Below, one piece after another: positions 43,079 through 55,575 of a stretch of 64,000 bases of DNA. The DNA lies in assembly GCA_037447655.1 (NCBI GenBank), contig JBBHKE010002720.1:147397-211396 (forward strand), given 5' to 3'. Position numbers and translations under genes: made by a program. The notes below the pieces were generated by a model that worked only from the letters and a program-made list of their open reading frames with translations, searched no databases and was not told the origin of the DNA. This DNA comes from Zygnema cylindricum. Lineage: Eukaryota; Streptophyta; Zygnematophyceae; Zygnematales; Zygnemataceae. Every line of letters starts with the position of its first letter. Within the stretch, counting starts at the first letter, position 1.

Positions 43079-43911
43079 TATACATGTCTGGACCTTATGA
43101 AATGGAAGAACTGCATCCTGAATGGTAAGGTTAGGTGGTCGGACAGCGAGGTTAGCCTCTTGGAGCCGACCCATCTCCACCAAGTTAGTCCACTTGGAAC
43201 GAACCCGGTGGGCCAACGAACCGTGGCGTGCGACATCGATAATTAACGGTTGTCCAATCAATGATTCAATACGTTTATAATCTGTGAGAACCGTGGGTCG
43301 GGGATCATTATAAGCTACATATTTTCTAGGAGGTATCCGCAAGGACGATCCAATTTTTGGAAGAAGTGGATCAAACGAACCACCTCGAAGAACAGTTTAG
43401 TACGCGGATTTGCGAGACCTAAACCTTTCTCGGCCCTAGACATTCATTGACATTCCCATCGGGCAAAGAGGAGATCAATTGGTTCCAATTCCATGAAATG
43501 ATGATTTCCTATTAGCCAAATATCCTGTGGCAACGCCCAATGCATATCGTGAAAAGCAGAATGGGGTAAGAGATGAGGATACTATTCGTGCAAGACTTGA
43601 AAGTGGTGCAACTGAGCGTGTCTAGCCACGGGGTCAATATCTACGGAGTAGTAATGCTTTATCAGAAGACCGTTCCGAAGGCAAGAGAGAAGTGAAGTCC
43701 CTATTCCTGTAAAAAGGTCTAAGATAACGAGATCGTTTTGGAAAGGTAGTAAATTGACCGGTGTCCATTTAATGGGCAAGAGCCCGGAAGGATCTATCGT
43801 AATGGAGGGTGGATCTGGAATACTAGATAAATGAATTTGTATAGTAAATTTATATAGTTGGTCAAAATCTGAAGATTCAATGGTAAATCCGGGTGTACTA
43901 AAGAATTTTGG
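43079..43911 (-). pseudogene. C5 cytosine DNA methyltransferase pseudogene
   Basis: The minus strand encodes cytosine-5 methyltransferase motifs in order. Motif I, the S-adenosylmethionine loop, is DLFTGIGTSLLSC (about 43680-43720), with the acidic VDIDP further on. Motif IV has IDLLFARWECQ, with the catalytic-loop Cys in E-C-Q where P-C-Q is usual (about 43455-43485). SRAEKGLGLANPRTKLFFEVVRLI follows, then motif VI LLENM, and motif VIII-like GSLAHRVRSKWTNL (about 43185-43230). Two stops (after VLHE and directly after ECQ) and one frameshift (after LLEN) inactivate it. The upstream frame is open to about 43905. The wording (WECQ, DIDPVA, HRVRSKWTNL) recalls methyltransferases carried by some plant and algal retroelements; that link is from memory of the family and unverified. 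Confidence 0.8.
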
Positions 43912-45940
43912 TGAGGATGTTAAAGGATATAGAGTTTATGATCTAAAAAGAGAAGATATAATCTTAGTAAAGCATCTAGTAGTTATGGATGAAGGAAAGT
44001 CTGTGGATCCCTTCAAATATACAAAGTCAGTAAAAATCAGATTTGAGTCAGAAAATTCTGATGACTTTGAGCTTCCTAACTATCCAGGTTTTAGAGACGA
44101 TGAAATTCTTGCAGGAACAAATCAGACCGAAAAGGACTCGGCTGTGGAAACTCCAGTGACAACTCTACTCGAAGCGGAAGACGTGGTGGAAATTGATTCG
44201 GAATCAAGGGATAGGGGAGAAGCCGAGTTTGTTCGAAAGAATCCACGAGAACCATCTATTCCGGCCTCAGATTTTGAGGGAGGGAGGAGAAGTAGCAAAA
44301 GACTGCAAGAAAAACAGGTTAATAACAAGGTAACTAAACTATCTCATCAAGATGAACCTCAAACTTATCGAGAGGCGATGACTTGTCCAGAAAGAAACCG
44401 GTGGAAGACAGCCATCAATGAGGAGATGGCTTCAATCATGGCAGCCGATACTTGGGAGCTGGTGGACTGTCCACCTAACCGAAAACCAATCGGTTGTAAG
44501 TGGGTTTTCAAACTGAAACTGAACCCAGATAACACAATCGAGCGCTACAAGGCCAGATTAGTGGCAAAGGGATTTACACAAAAGGAAGGAATTGACTACG
44601 AGGAAACCTTTGCCCCGGTGGTCAGATTTCCCTCCGTCCGCATACTTCTCAGTTTAGCAGCGGCGGAAGACATGGAAGTGCACCAGATGGACATCAAAAC
44701 AGCCTTTTTGCATGGAGAATTAGAAGAGGAGATCTTCATGCGACAACCCGAAGGGTTTGTGGAAGAAGGAGAGGAGAGTAAGGTATGCCGGCTGATTAAA
44801 TCTCTTTATGGTTTGAAACAGGCGCCCCGACAGTGGAATAAGAAGCTTGATGAGTTTCTTACCGGTCTAGGATATATTCGGATCAGCTCAGATCACTCAA
44901 TCTATGTTTTCGAAGATGAGGAAGGTTTTATATTTATTGCAATTTATGTTGATGATTTGCTTGTTTTAAGTAAATCAATGGAAAAAATTAATAAACTGAA
45001 AACCGATCTTAAGGGGAGATTTGAAATGAAGGATATGGGGGAAGCAAAATATATTTTGGGAATTCAAGTAGAGAGAGACCGAAAAAGAAAAATTATAAGA
45101 TTGACTCAAAAGGAAGCAATAGGAAACATGCTTGAAAAATTTCAAATGGATAAAGCTAATAGTTGCACAACTCCAATGGAATTGAAGAAGGGAAGTGAGG
45201 GGAGTGAGGAAGAAGGAGTCATAGTCTTAGACGAGGAATTATCTCCTGAAGAACAGAAGTTCATGCAGACTATTCCTTACAGGCAAGTAGTGGGAAGTCT
45301 AATCTATTTTATGAATTGTACCCGGCCGGATTTAGCTGCAGCTGTAGGAGTGCTGAGTAGAAGTCTAAATGCCCCCACTAAGAAGGATTGGGAGGCAGCT
45401 AAGAGAGTCCTTAGATACTTGGTAGGAACTAGAGATCTATGGTTGCATTTGGGTGGGGAGAATACTGACATCACTACTTGGAGTGATGCCAGTTATGGTG
45501 ATGCTCCGATGAGGAGATGTACTTCTGGATATGTATTATATGTGGGTGATGGGGCTTGCTGTTGGAGTAGCAAACAGCAAAAGGTTATTGCTCAGTCCAC
45601 CATGGAGGCTGAGTATATGGCCTCTTGCTCTGCTGTAAAAGAATTGATGTGGGTCAAGTCTTTGCTTGGTGAGCTTGGTCACCTTAAGAGTGGTGTGCAG
45701 AAAATATTTTGTGATAATCAGGCAGCAATCGCTATTTCTGCCAATCCTAAACACCATTTTAAAGCCAAACACATGGACATCAGACTCAGCTTTGTTAGAG
45801 AGAAAGTAGAAAACAAAATAATCAGTTTAGAGTACAGACCAGATAGTGAGATGGTAGCAGATATGATGACCAAACCTGTGCCTTCCCCTAAGCTAATTTT
45901 TTGCAGGGAGAAGTGTGGTCTGAAATTAAAGATTGACTAG
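43912..45940 (+). CDS. pol: intact integrase tail-RT-RNase H frame of A2
   Basis: The frame is open for the whole retained segment and ends at the same TAG as A1. The only in-frame ATG upstream (43880) lies in the flanking methyltransferase sequence, so the protein has no native start. It encodes the acidic spacer (SENSDDFELPNYPGF), RT with CKWVFKLKLNPDNTIERYKARLVAKGF split here only by quotation limits, QMDIKTAFLHG, YVDDLLVLSKS, and RNase H with SDASYGDAPMRR and CDNQAAIAISANPKHH. At the position of the third TGA of A1 it has AGA (Arg), showing the ancestral codon. All catalytic acidic residues of RT are present. Confidence 0.85.
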
Positions 45941-45953
45941 AAAATAAGGGGAG

Positions 45954-47003
45954 TGTAGAAACTAATGGTTTTATTAGTATTTTCTAGGTCTGAAAAGAAA
46001 TATAGAAGTCGAGGCAGTCTATCTCTAACTTCTCTCTCCAACTCTCAAACTTGTCGCAGTCACTGAGAAATTGGAGAGGAAGCTAGAGCCATGGCTACCT
46101 TGGCTATCCTGAGGTTTACGGGAATTTTATATTAGGGTTTATATATTTAATTAAAATGTATGTGCCGGCGGCAGGATTTGATCCTTGTACCTGCCGGCCG
46201 GCAGACTCAATGTAGCCGGTAGCCTTAGCCGTTTCATCTAGCGGTAGAGTTACCTAACATATAGTTTGATAATAATTTAAATATGTATACGTGCGTTAAA
46301 CCATCTAACTAGAATTAATTACGGGATACATAGATCCAGTAATATGTAAATGTACGACTTACGGTACGGACATAAATCAGTACCGCGCATTTGTTTCGTA
46401 AATGAAACAAATACCGCGCATGTATTTATTACGGCTACGATTAAAGCCGAATTTAATCCGACGGCCGGGATTAGCGCCGAGATCGCGGAGGAAGATTTCG
46501 GCGGTTTGTGGCCATCGCCACATCGGATGACGCGTGGCAAAATTCCGTTGGATTGTGGAAACTCCGGAGATTATGGCACCGAATCCGGATTTGACATGTG
46601 TCGACATTTTGGCCATGTCGTACAATGTCCGTACATAAAGTACACCGGCAGCTGTACTTTTGCGTACGGAACTCAATTCTGATTGGTTCCGTACATCAGT
46701 AGATAGAGTCTGTGAGAGAGATAGGACTTAGAAAAATTAGAAGATAGGACCCTCTCTCCCAGAGAGCTTCTGTACAAAAGGTCAACTTTGACCCTCCATA
46801 ACTTACTGCTCAGGGGAGCAAATTCAGAGATTCTTTTTGCTATCGACCCAGGGGAGTCTTGTCTTCACAGGGGTGAAGTTGGTCAGAGTTTTTGTCTGCC
46901 AGGGTGGCAGTTATTTTTGCTTAAACACAAAGGGGTCAGGATTATCCTAGAGGCTTCTTGGAAGCTGTCCACTCTGAGGACTTATGGAGGTCTCAGAGTT
47001 TCA
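45954..47003 (+). repeat. 3' LTR of A2 (1050 bp)
   Basis: It runs from TGTAGAAACT to GAGTTTCA, with several differences from the A1 LTRs around 46250-46300 (GTAGAGTTACCTAACATATAG). Confidence 0.9.
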
Positions 47004-47075
47004 CTAGGTACATCCATGCATATGTGTCGTGAAAAGAAACTGTTCATTAAGCAAAGAAAGATCCCTACTCTAAAG
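47004..47075 (+). pseudogene. 72 bp D-type protease fragment
   Basis: CTAGGTACATCCATGCATATGTGTCGTG... corresponds to D1 at about 435-505, the protease region after the active site (GASMHMCRDKELFTKLRKIPT). It is wedged between the end of the A2 LTR and the end of the D2 LTR, in the orientation opposite to D2. Confidence 0.75.
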
Positions 47076-48112
47076 TGCAATTCTGTGTCCTCCATTGGAC
47101 CATAGAATACAGGAAGCCTCTAGATAGTATTTAACTAACCCACTTTAAGCCACAACCACTGCTATCCACGAAGGCAAAATGATAGTTTGATTGCAACCTT
47201 ATGTAGCCTAGACTCCCTTGAGTGTGTAGCAAAAAAAAATCAGTGAGACAGCCAACCAACCGATAAGTTATGAGGTAGTAAAAATGCCAATTTGTACAAA
47301 CTCTTAAAGGGAGAGGTGACTACCTACCAAATTTTTCTAAGTTCTGATTCCCTCTTATAACTTCTATTTACTAAAGTACGGACCAATCAGATTACTGTTC
47401 CGTACGAAGAAGTACTACTGCCGGTGTACCTTTTGTACGGCCTATGTATATTAAGGCTATTTAGCGGACGCGTGTCAACTTTTCACTCGTCCGTACATTC
47501 CTCGGAATTCTCATGACCGAATGTCATCTCTCCACGTGGCTCTAAGTCATGCCACGTCACAAAACGCCAAAGTGACCACTCCGGGATTTCGGCGATGATG
47601 TGCGCCGTTATATTTGCAGCGATATGCAATCTATGCAGTTATAAATACTTGCGCGACATTTGTTTCGTTGTCAGAACAAAATGCGTGGTATCCGTTTTAA
47701 AATAGTATCGTACTTTGTACTTTCATAAAATTGTATCTATGCATGCCGTATACAGTTTTAGTTAAATTGATTTGTTCCTCTCTAAATATATATATATCTG
47801 TCACATACTATAGCATATAGCATTGTTCCTAGTCTAAAATGATAAAGCTAACCGCTATCGGCCAACTTGACAAACCGTAGATACTGAGATCAAATCCCGG
47901 GTCTGTCAAGTATATTTTAAGTAACCTACTAAAAAAAACTGCTTGTTTTAACTAAAGCAGCCATAGATCAACCTCCCTCTTTATCTTTCAGTGACTACAA
48001 CAAGTATGGGGGCTAGAGAGAGGAGGTGGAGGCAGGTTGCTTGTCTTTTTTTTTTCCTTTTATACCAACATATTTAAACCTAGAATATACTCTAGAAATC
48101 TATAAATTTAAA
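47076..48112 (-). repeat. 3' LTR of D2
   Basis: On the plus strand it begins TGCAATTCTGTGTCCTCCAT, the complement of the D1 LTR end, and ends at AAATTTAA beside the complement of the polypurine tract (CTCCCTTTATTTT). The terminal TGTTG of the D1 LTR is degraded here. It includes a TA repeat near 47785-47795. Confidence 0.88.
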
Positions 48113-48125
48113 CTCCCTTTATTTT

Positions 48126-49115
48126 CTAGTCTAATTTTAATTTTTCTTTCAACCCGCATTTTTCCCAACAATATTTTAATTTAGGAGAGGGCACAGGTTT
48201 GGTCATCATTTCAGCCACCATTTCTTCATCAGGTCTATACACAAGATTTAAAATCTTATTTTCAACTTTTTCGCTTACGAAACTTAATCTTATGTCCATA
48301 TGTTTGGCTTTGAAATGGTGTTTTGGATTGGCTGCGATTGCGGTTGCAGCTTGATTATCGCAAAAGATTTCATGCACTCCCTCTTTCATATATCCCAGTT
48401 CTTGCAACAATGACTTCACCCACATTAGTTCTTTTACAGCAAAACAAGACGTCATATACTCAGCCTCCATAGAAGACTGAGCAACCACCTTTTGTTGCTT
48501 ACTACTCCAACAGCCAGCACCTTCCCCCACATACAAAACATATCTTGAAGTGCATCTTCTCATAGGTGCATCCCCATAACCGGTATCACTCCAAGTGGTG
48601 ATATTTGTGTGCTCCCCTCCCAAATGCAACCATAATTCTCTGGTTCCAACTAGATATCTCATGACTCTTTTGGCTGCCTCCCAATCTCTCTTCCTAGGAT
48701 CATTAAGACTCCTACTGAGTACTCCAACTACTGTCGCTATGTCCGGCCTGGTACAGTTCATAAAATAGATTAAGCTTCCTACGACCTGTCTATAAGGAAT
48801 AGATTTCATGAACTCTCTCTCCTCTGGACTCATGTGATCGTCTAAGATCATCACTCCTCCTTCTACACTCCCATTACTTATTTTTTTCAAGTCCATGGGA
48901 GTGGTACAACTGTTAGCATTTTCCATCCGAAATTTCTCAAGCATATTACCTATTGCTTCTTTCAGAGTTAGACTGATAATCTTCTTCACCCTATCTCTCT
49001 CCATTTAGATCCCCAAAATATATTTTACCTCCCCTAAATCCTTCATATCAAATCTGCCCCTAAGATCTTTCTTTAGCCTATTGATCTTCTCCAAAGAATT
49101 ACTCAACACCAGCAG
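48126..49115 (-). pseudogene. pol: RNase H and RT C-terminal part of D2
   Basis: A 292-codon open frame (48126-49004) covers the end of RT (NMLEKFRMENANSCTTPMDL, NCTRPDIATVVGVLSRSL) and RNase H (TTWSDTGYGDAPMRRC, MEAEYMTSCFAVKELMW, CDNQAATAIAANPKHHFK). A TAG near 49006 separates it from IYVDDLL-adjacent sequence (LSNSLEKINRLKKDLRGRF), which runs to the A3 insertion. In RNase H, SDAS is changed to SDTG. A few other substitutions mark decay. Confidence 0.88.
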
Positions 49116-50169
49116 TGTAGAAATTAATGGTCCATTTTAAGTATTTTCTAGGTCTAAATAGAAATATAGAAAGAAGCCGAGGCAGTCTACCTCTAACTTC
49201 TTTTTTCAACTCTTAAACTTGTCGCAGTCACTGAGAAATTGGAGAGGGAGCTAGAGCCATGGCTACCTAGGCTATCCAGAGGTTTACGAGAAATTTATAT
49301 TAGTTAGGGGTTTATTTACTAAAAGGTATGTGTTGGCCACAGGATTTGATCCTGGTACCTACCGGCCGGCAGACAGCAATTAGCCGGTAGCCTTAGCCGT
49401 TAAGTCTAGAACTAATGTTACGTAGTATATGGTTTGATATTTATTTAAACATGAATACGTAGGATAAATCATTTAACTGTAATTGTTTACGGGATACATA
49501 GATCCGGTAATGTATAAGTACAGGTTACAATACGGACAAGAAATCAATACCGCGCATTTATTTCTTTAGTGAAACGAATACAGCGCATGTATTTATTATG
49601 GCTACGATTAAAATCAAATTTAATTAGACAGCCGGAATTAGCGCCGAGATCGCGAAAGAAGATTTCGGCGGTTTGTGGCCATCGCCACATCGGATGACAC
49701 GTGGCGAAATTACATTGGATCGTGGTATCTCCGGAGATTATGGCACTAAATCCAGATATGACATGTGTCGAAATTTAGGCCGTGTCGTACAATGTCCGTA
49801 CATAAAGTACACCGGCAGCTGTACTTTTGCGTACGGAAATGTAATGTGATTGGTTCCGTACATCAGTAGATAAAGTCTGTGAGAGAGATAGGATTTAAAA
49901 AAATTAGGAGATAGGGACCCTCTCTCCCAGAGAGCTTTTGTACAAAAGGTCAACTTTGACCCTCCATAACTTACTGCTCAGGGGAGCAAATTCAGAGATT
50001 CTTTTTGCTATCGACTCATGGGAGTCTTGCCTTAGGAAGGGTGCAGGCGTTTAGAGTTTTTGTCTGCGAGGGTGGCAGTTGTTTTTGCTGAAACACAAAG
50101 GCCAGAGTTATCCTAGAGGCTTCTTGGAAGCTGCAGACTCTGAGGACTTATGGAGGTCTCAGAGTTACA
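49116..50169 (+). repeat. first LTR of A3
   Basis: It runs from TGTAGAAATT to GAGTTACA. Diagnostic variants in the left part are AGAAATATAG, CTTGTCGCAGTCACTGAG, GTGTTGGCC and AATACCGCGC; in the right part, GAATACAGCGC and GTGTCGTACAATG. The gag ATG is at 50150-50152. Confidence 0.93.
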
Positions 50170-53100
50170 GGTTATGGGCCCACCCTCTAGGGTACCAATC
50201 TTTAATGGAACTAGCTTCATATACTGGGAAAGTATGATGATAGGAGCTCTATGCCAAAATAAGTTTTGGGGGATAGTAAGTGGACGGCTGGGGCGTCCAT
50301 CAAGTCTAGGAATCCCTCCAGGGTTTGGAGGAAGCAGATTCACCACGAAAGAGGATCCACCTTCAATAAAGGAAACAAAGGAAGGAGTAGTGGTGGACAA
50401 AGGAAAGGGGAAGGAGGCGACCACACCAATAGCAACTGGTTCGGCATTCATGTCACCTATTCCGAGGAACGAGGAGAATGATATTGAAACCTGGGACTTC
50501 AACAATATGGCAGCAAAGCATCTCATCCTACGCCATCTCACTCAAGGACTTGCATGTCCTCATTTGCAGGTAGAAAGAGCATCCGATCTTTGGATGGCTC
50601 TCATACAGATGTAGCGAAGTGGTACGATTCAGCAACAACAGTTGGCTGATCAGAAAGTTAAGGAGTATTTATACAAAGGGGGGAAGATGTTGGATTTTTT
50701 GCAATGAGCTTGCTACAGTCTTCATGGAGCTAGAGAGCGCGGGAAAAGATTTTAGTGAAAAAGAAAAGGTTAATTGTTTACTCATGAAGTTACTCGATGA
50801 GTTCGAGAACATGTTCAACCGTGTGCAAGACTTGCCGAACGCAAGGTGGATATCGAACTTAGTGGTAGGGATGATTCTCGTTTGAGAGAATATGATTGAG
50901 ATCCGAAAGGGAGGAAAGAGTGGCCAAGCCTTGGCAACTGCAACCGATAGGAGAAACAAGGATTCTCGGAAATCGGTCGGAAACTATGGGGGGAGGGAGC
51001 GGAAAAAATCAGGCCGAGGAGTTCGGACCAAGGGCTCCCAAAGGTTTATGTCATTTTTGTAAGAAACCTGGGCACTATATGGCAGAGTGCACTAAGCTAA
51101 CCGAGCTTCGGTTAAAGGAGGGGAAGACCGGTGGTACCCCGAGAGGAAAGAAAAAGGCCCTTGTGACACAGGTACATGAGGCTGAATCCGAGGAGGAGGA
51201 CGATGAGCTCCTTTTAGATAAGGAGTTGGAGGCGAAAAACGAGGTCGAAATTCCACGAAGGCAGAAATGTGCTTATGGTGGATTGAAAGGTGAAGCAGGA
51301 TGGATTGTAGTTTCAGGTGCCTCCATGCACATGTGTAAGGATAGGCACTTGTTCACTTACATAAGAAAGATTCCCACCGTAGAGATAGAGTACGGGGATG
51401 GGAGGATAGTCACCACTACTCTTGTAGGATTGGTAGATTTGAAAGTATTAGTAGAAAGAAAGACATCCATAATAACATTTTTTGATGTATTGTTTATTCC
51501 GGAGCTGAACAAAAACCTCATCTCTACATCCGTATTAGATGATAAGGGTTTTTTTACTAGCACTAGGGAAGGAATCTTTACTGCTAGTTTTGAGGAAGAT
51601 GTCTATTTCATTGGTGAGAAAGGTAGCCATGGGATGTTTAGGGTGGTTTTAAGTAATGAAACGAAGAAACTTTATTATGCTGGTGTTCATGATATTATGA
51701 TGTGGCATAAGAGGCTTGGGCATGTGAATCTAGACAAATTAAGAGAGATGAAAAAGATGGGAGTGGTGGAAGGGATTAAGTTTAGTGAGAATGATAATAT
51801 AAGTGATTGTAGTGGATGTGCTCAAGGTAAAAAACACAGGTTACCCTTTCCTAAAACAACTACCTATAAAGGAGAAAAAATTATAGATCTAGTACACACA
51901 AATATTTGGGGACCGGCTACAGTGCCCTCACCGGGGGGGAAGAGATTTATGATGACTATCATTGATGATTAGTCTCGGTATTTTCGAGTGTATTTTTTGA
52001 AAAACAAGTGCAAAGCTCAGGATTGTTTTAGACAATATAAAGCATGGAGCGAAAACCTCCATGAAACTCCAATCAAGAGAATAAGGAGTGACAATGGTGG
52101 AGAGTATACTTCTAACCAGTTTGAGGATTTTCTGAGGGAAGATGGGGTCCAACACCAAAAGATAGTTCCAGAAAACCCGGAACAGAATGGGGTAGCTGAA
52201 AGGTTAAATAGAACACTAAGTGATAGTGCTAGAAGTATATTGTCAGATAAAAAGATAGGAAAAAGGTTTTGGGCAGAAGCAATGAACTGTGCTAATTACC
52301 TCAAAAATAGAGTTCTTACTTCAGCTATGAAAGATCAAACACCTTATGAGAGAGGGACAGGCCGGAAACCAGACATATCTCACTTAAAGGTTTTCGGCAG
52401 TCAAGTATTAAGTCTAGATACAGATCGGTCTTATTGGAAGCTAGATCCTAAAGGAAAACCGAATACTTATTAGGATATGATGAGGATGTTAAAGGATATA
52501 GAGTTTATGATCTACAAAGGGAAGATATAATCTTAGTAAAGCATCTAGTAGTTATGGATGAAGGAAACTCTGTGGATCCCTTCAAATATAGAAAGTCAGT
52601 ATAATGAGATTTGAGTCAGAAAATTCTGATGACTTTGAGCTTCCTAACTATCCAGGTTTTAGAGAAGATGACATTCTTGCAGGTACAAATTAGACTGAAA
52701 AGGAATCGGCTGTGGAAACTCCAGTGACAACTCTACCCGAAGCGGAAGACGTGGTGGAAATTGATTCGGAATCAAGGGATAGGGGAGAAACCGAGTTTGT
52801 TCGAAAGAATCCACGAGAACCATCTATTCCGGCCTTAGATTTTGAGGGGGGAAGGAGAAGTAGCAAAAGACTGCAAGAAAAACAGGTTAATAACAAGGTG
52901 ACTAAACTATCTCATCAAGATGAACCTCAAACTTATGGAGAGGCGATGACTCGTCCAGAAACAAATCGATGGAAGACAGCCATCAATGAAGAGATGGCCT
53001 TAATTATGGCAGCCGATACTTGGGAGCTGGTGGAGTGTCCACCTAACCGAAAACCAATCGGTTGTAAGTGGATTTTCAAATTAAAACTGAACCCAGATAA

Positions 53101-54508
53101 CACAATCGAGCGCTACAAGGCCCGACTAGTAGCAAAGGGATTTACACAAAAGGAGGGAATCAACTACGAAGAAACCTTTGCCCCGGTGGTCAGATTTCCC
53201 TCCGTCCGCATACTTCTACGCTTGGCAGCAGCGGAAGACATGGAAGTGCACCAGATGGACATCAAAACAGCCTTTTTGCATGGAGATTTGGAAGAGGAGA
53301 TCTTCATACGACAACCCGAAGGGTTTGTGGAAGAAGGAGAGGAGAGTAAGGTATGCTGGCTGATTAAATCTCTTTATGGTTTGAAACATGCGCCTCGACA
53401 ATGGAATAAGAAGCTTGATGAGTTTCTTACCGGTCTGGGATATATTGAGATCAGCTCAGATCACTCAATCTATGTTTTTGAAGATGAGAAAGGTTTTATA
53501 TTTATTGCAATTTATGTTGATGATTTGCTTGTTTTAAGTAAATCAATGGAAAAAAATAATAAACTAAAAAACCAACTTAAGGGGAGATTTGAAATGAATG
53601 ATATGGGGGAAGCAAAATATATTTTGGGAATTCAAGAAAAGAGAGACCGAAAAAGAAAAATTATAAGATTGACTCAATAAGAAGCAATAGGGAACATGCT
53701 TGAAAAATTTCAAATGGATAAATCTAATAGTTGTACAACTCTAATGGAGTTGAAGAAGGGAAGTGAGGGGAGTGAGGAAGGAGGAGTTATAGTCTTACAC
53801 GAGGAATTATCTCCTGAAGAACAGAAGTTCATGCAGACTATTCCTTACAGGCAAGTAGTGGGAAGTCTAATATATTTTATGAATTGTACCCGGCCGGATT
53901 TAGCTGCAGTTGTAGGAGTGTTGAGTAGAAGTCTAAATGCTCCCACTAAGAGGGATTGGGAGGCAGCTAAGAGAGTCCTTAGATACTTGATAGGAACTAG
54001 GGATCTATGGTTGCATTTGGGTGGGGAGAATACTGACATCACTACTTGGAGTGATGCTAGTTATGGTGATGCTGCGATGAGAAGATGCACTTCTGGATAT
54101 GTATTATATGTGGGTGATGGGGCTTGCTGATGGAGTAGCAAACAGCAAAAGGTTATTGCTCAGTCCACCATGGAGGTTGAGTATATGGCCTCTTGCTGTG
54201 CTGTAAAAGAATTGATGTGGGTCAAGTCTTTGCTTGGTGAGCTTGGTCACCTTAAGAGTGGTGTGCAGAAAATATTTTGTGATAATCAAGCAGTAATCGC
54301 TATTTCTGCCAATCCTAAACATCATTTTAAAGCCAAACACATGGACATCAGACTCAGCTTTGTTAGAGAGAAAGTAGAAAACAACATATTCAGTTTAGAG
54401 TACAGACAAGAAAGTGAGATGGAAGCAGATATGATGACCAAACCTATGCCTTCCCCTAAGCTAATTTTCTGCAGGGAGAAGTGTGGTCTGAAATTAAAGA
54501 TTGACTAG
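50150..54508 (+). pseudogene. gag-pol: gag-pol of A3 unit 1
   Basis: The frame opens in the LTR (MEVSELQVMGPPSRVPIFNG) and stays open to a TAG at 50612 (TAC to TAG against A1). A T insertion near 50698 and a TGA at 50883 follow. Then 50896-51972 covers the knuckle CHFCKKPGHYMAEC, a protease whose active site is V-S-G-A-S (Asp lost), and integrase start up to a TAG in IDDWS. Further breaks are at 52473 (one-base loss), 52615, 52693, 53678 and 54128. RT keeps YVDDLLVLSKS and RNase H keeps SDASYGDAAMRR and CDNQAVIAIS. The first integrase Asp is Asn (HTNIWGP). The element is dead several times over. Confidence 0.92.
50170..50184 (+). promoter_or_regulatory. primer binding site of A3 unit 1
   Basis: GGTTATGGGCCCACC is identical to the A1 site and directly follows the LTR. 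The equivalent in unit 2 is 55576-55590. Confidence 0.8.
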
Positions 54509-54521
54509 AAAATAAATGGAG
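54509..54521 (+). promoter_or_regulatory. altered polypurine tract before the middle LTR
   Basis: It reads AAAATAAATGGAG, where A1 and D1 have AAAATAAGGGGAG, so the G run is interrupted. The same altered form precedes the third LTR (59915-59927), as expected from duplication. Confidence 0.8.
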
Positions 54522-55575
54522 TGTAGAAATTAATGGTCCATTTTAAGTATTTTCTAGGTCTAAATAGAATTATAGAAAGAAGCCGAGGCAGTCTACCTCT
54601 AACTTCTTTTTTCAACTCTTAAACTTGTTGCAGTCACTAAGAAATTGGAGAGGGAGCTAGAGCCATGGCTACCTAGGCTTTCCAGAGGTTTACGAGAAAT
54701 TTATATTAGTTAGGGGTTTATTTACTAAAAAGTATGTGCTGGCCACAGGATTTGATCCTGGTACCTACCGGCCGGCAGACAGCAGTTAGCCGGTAGCCTT
54801 AACCGTTAAGTTTAGAACTAATGTTACGTAGTATATGGTTTGATATTTATTTAAACATGAATATGTAGGATAAATCGTTTAACTGTAATTGTTTACGGGA
54901 TACATAGATCCGGTAATGTATAAGTACGGATTAGGATACGGACAAGAAATAAATACTGCGCATTTATTTCTTTAGTGAAACGAATACAGCGCATGTATTT
55001 ATTATGGCTACGATTAAAATCAAATTTAATTAGACAGCCGGAATTAGCGCCGAGATCGCGAAAGAAGATTTCGGCGGTTTGTGGCCATCGCCACATCGGA
55101 TGACACGTGGCGAAATTACATTGGATCGTGGTATCTCCGGAGATTATGGCACTAAATCCAGATATGACATGTGTCGAAATTTAGGCCGTGTCGTACAATG
55201 TCCGTACATAAAGTACACCGGCAGCTGTACTTTTGCGTACGGAAATGTAATGTGATTGGTTCCGTACATCAGTAGATAAAGTCTGTGAGAGAGATAGGAT
55301 TTAAAAAAATTAGGAGATAGGGACCCTCTCTCCCAGAGAGCTTTTGTACAAAAGGTCAACTTTGACCCTCCATAACTTACTGCTCAGGGGAGCAAATTCA
55401 GAGATTCTTTTTGCTATCGACTCATGGGAGTCTTGCCTTAGGAAGGGTGCAGGCGTTTAGAGTTTTTGTCTGCGAGGGTGGCAGTTGTTTTTGCTGAAAC
55501 ACAAAGGCCAGAGTTATCCTAGAGGCTTCTTGGAAGCTGCAGACTCTGAGGACTTATGGAGGTCTCAGAGTTACA
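54522..55575 (+). repeat. middle LTR of A3 (chimeric)
   Basis: Up to about 54957 it carries the variants of the third LTR (AGAATTATAG, CTTGTTGCAGTCACTAAG, GTGCTGGCC, AATACTGCGC). From about 54988 it carries those of the first (GAATACAGCGC, GATCGCGAAAG, GCACTAAATCC, GTGTCGTACAATG, CAGGCGTTT). The switch lies within about 30 bp. Confidence 0.93.

Larger units (their letters stand above)
43912..47003 (+). mobile_element. 5'-truncated copy of family A (A2)
   Basis: It begins inside the integrase C-terminal region (DVKGYRVYDL) and runs through spacer, RT, RNase H, polypurine tract (45941-45953) and a complete LTR (45954-47003). It is nearly identical to the corresponding part of A1. The left end joins the methyltransferase pseudogene directly. 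The right end joins a D-type protease fragment. No target duplication can be defined because the 5' end is lost. Confidence 0.92.
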
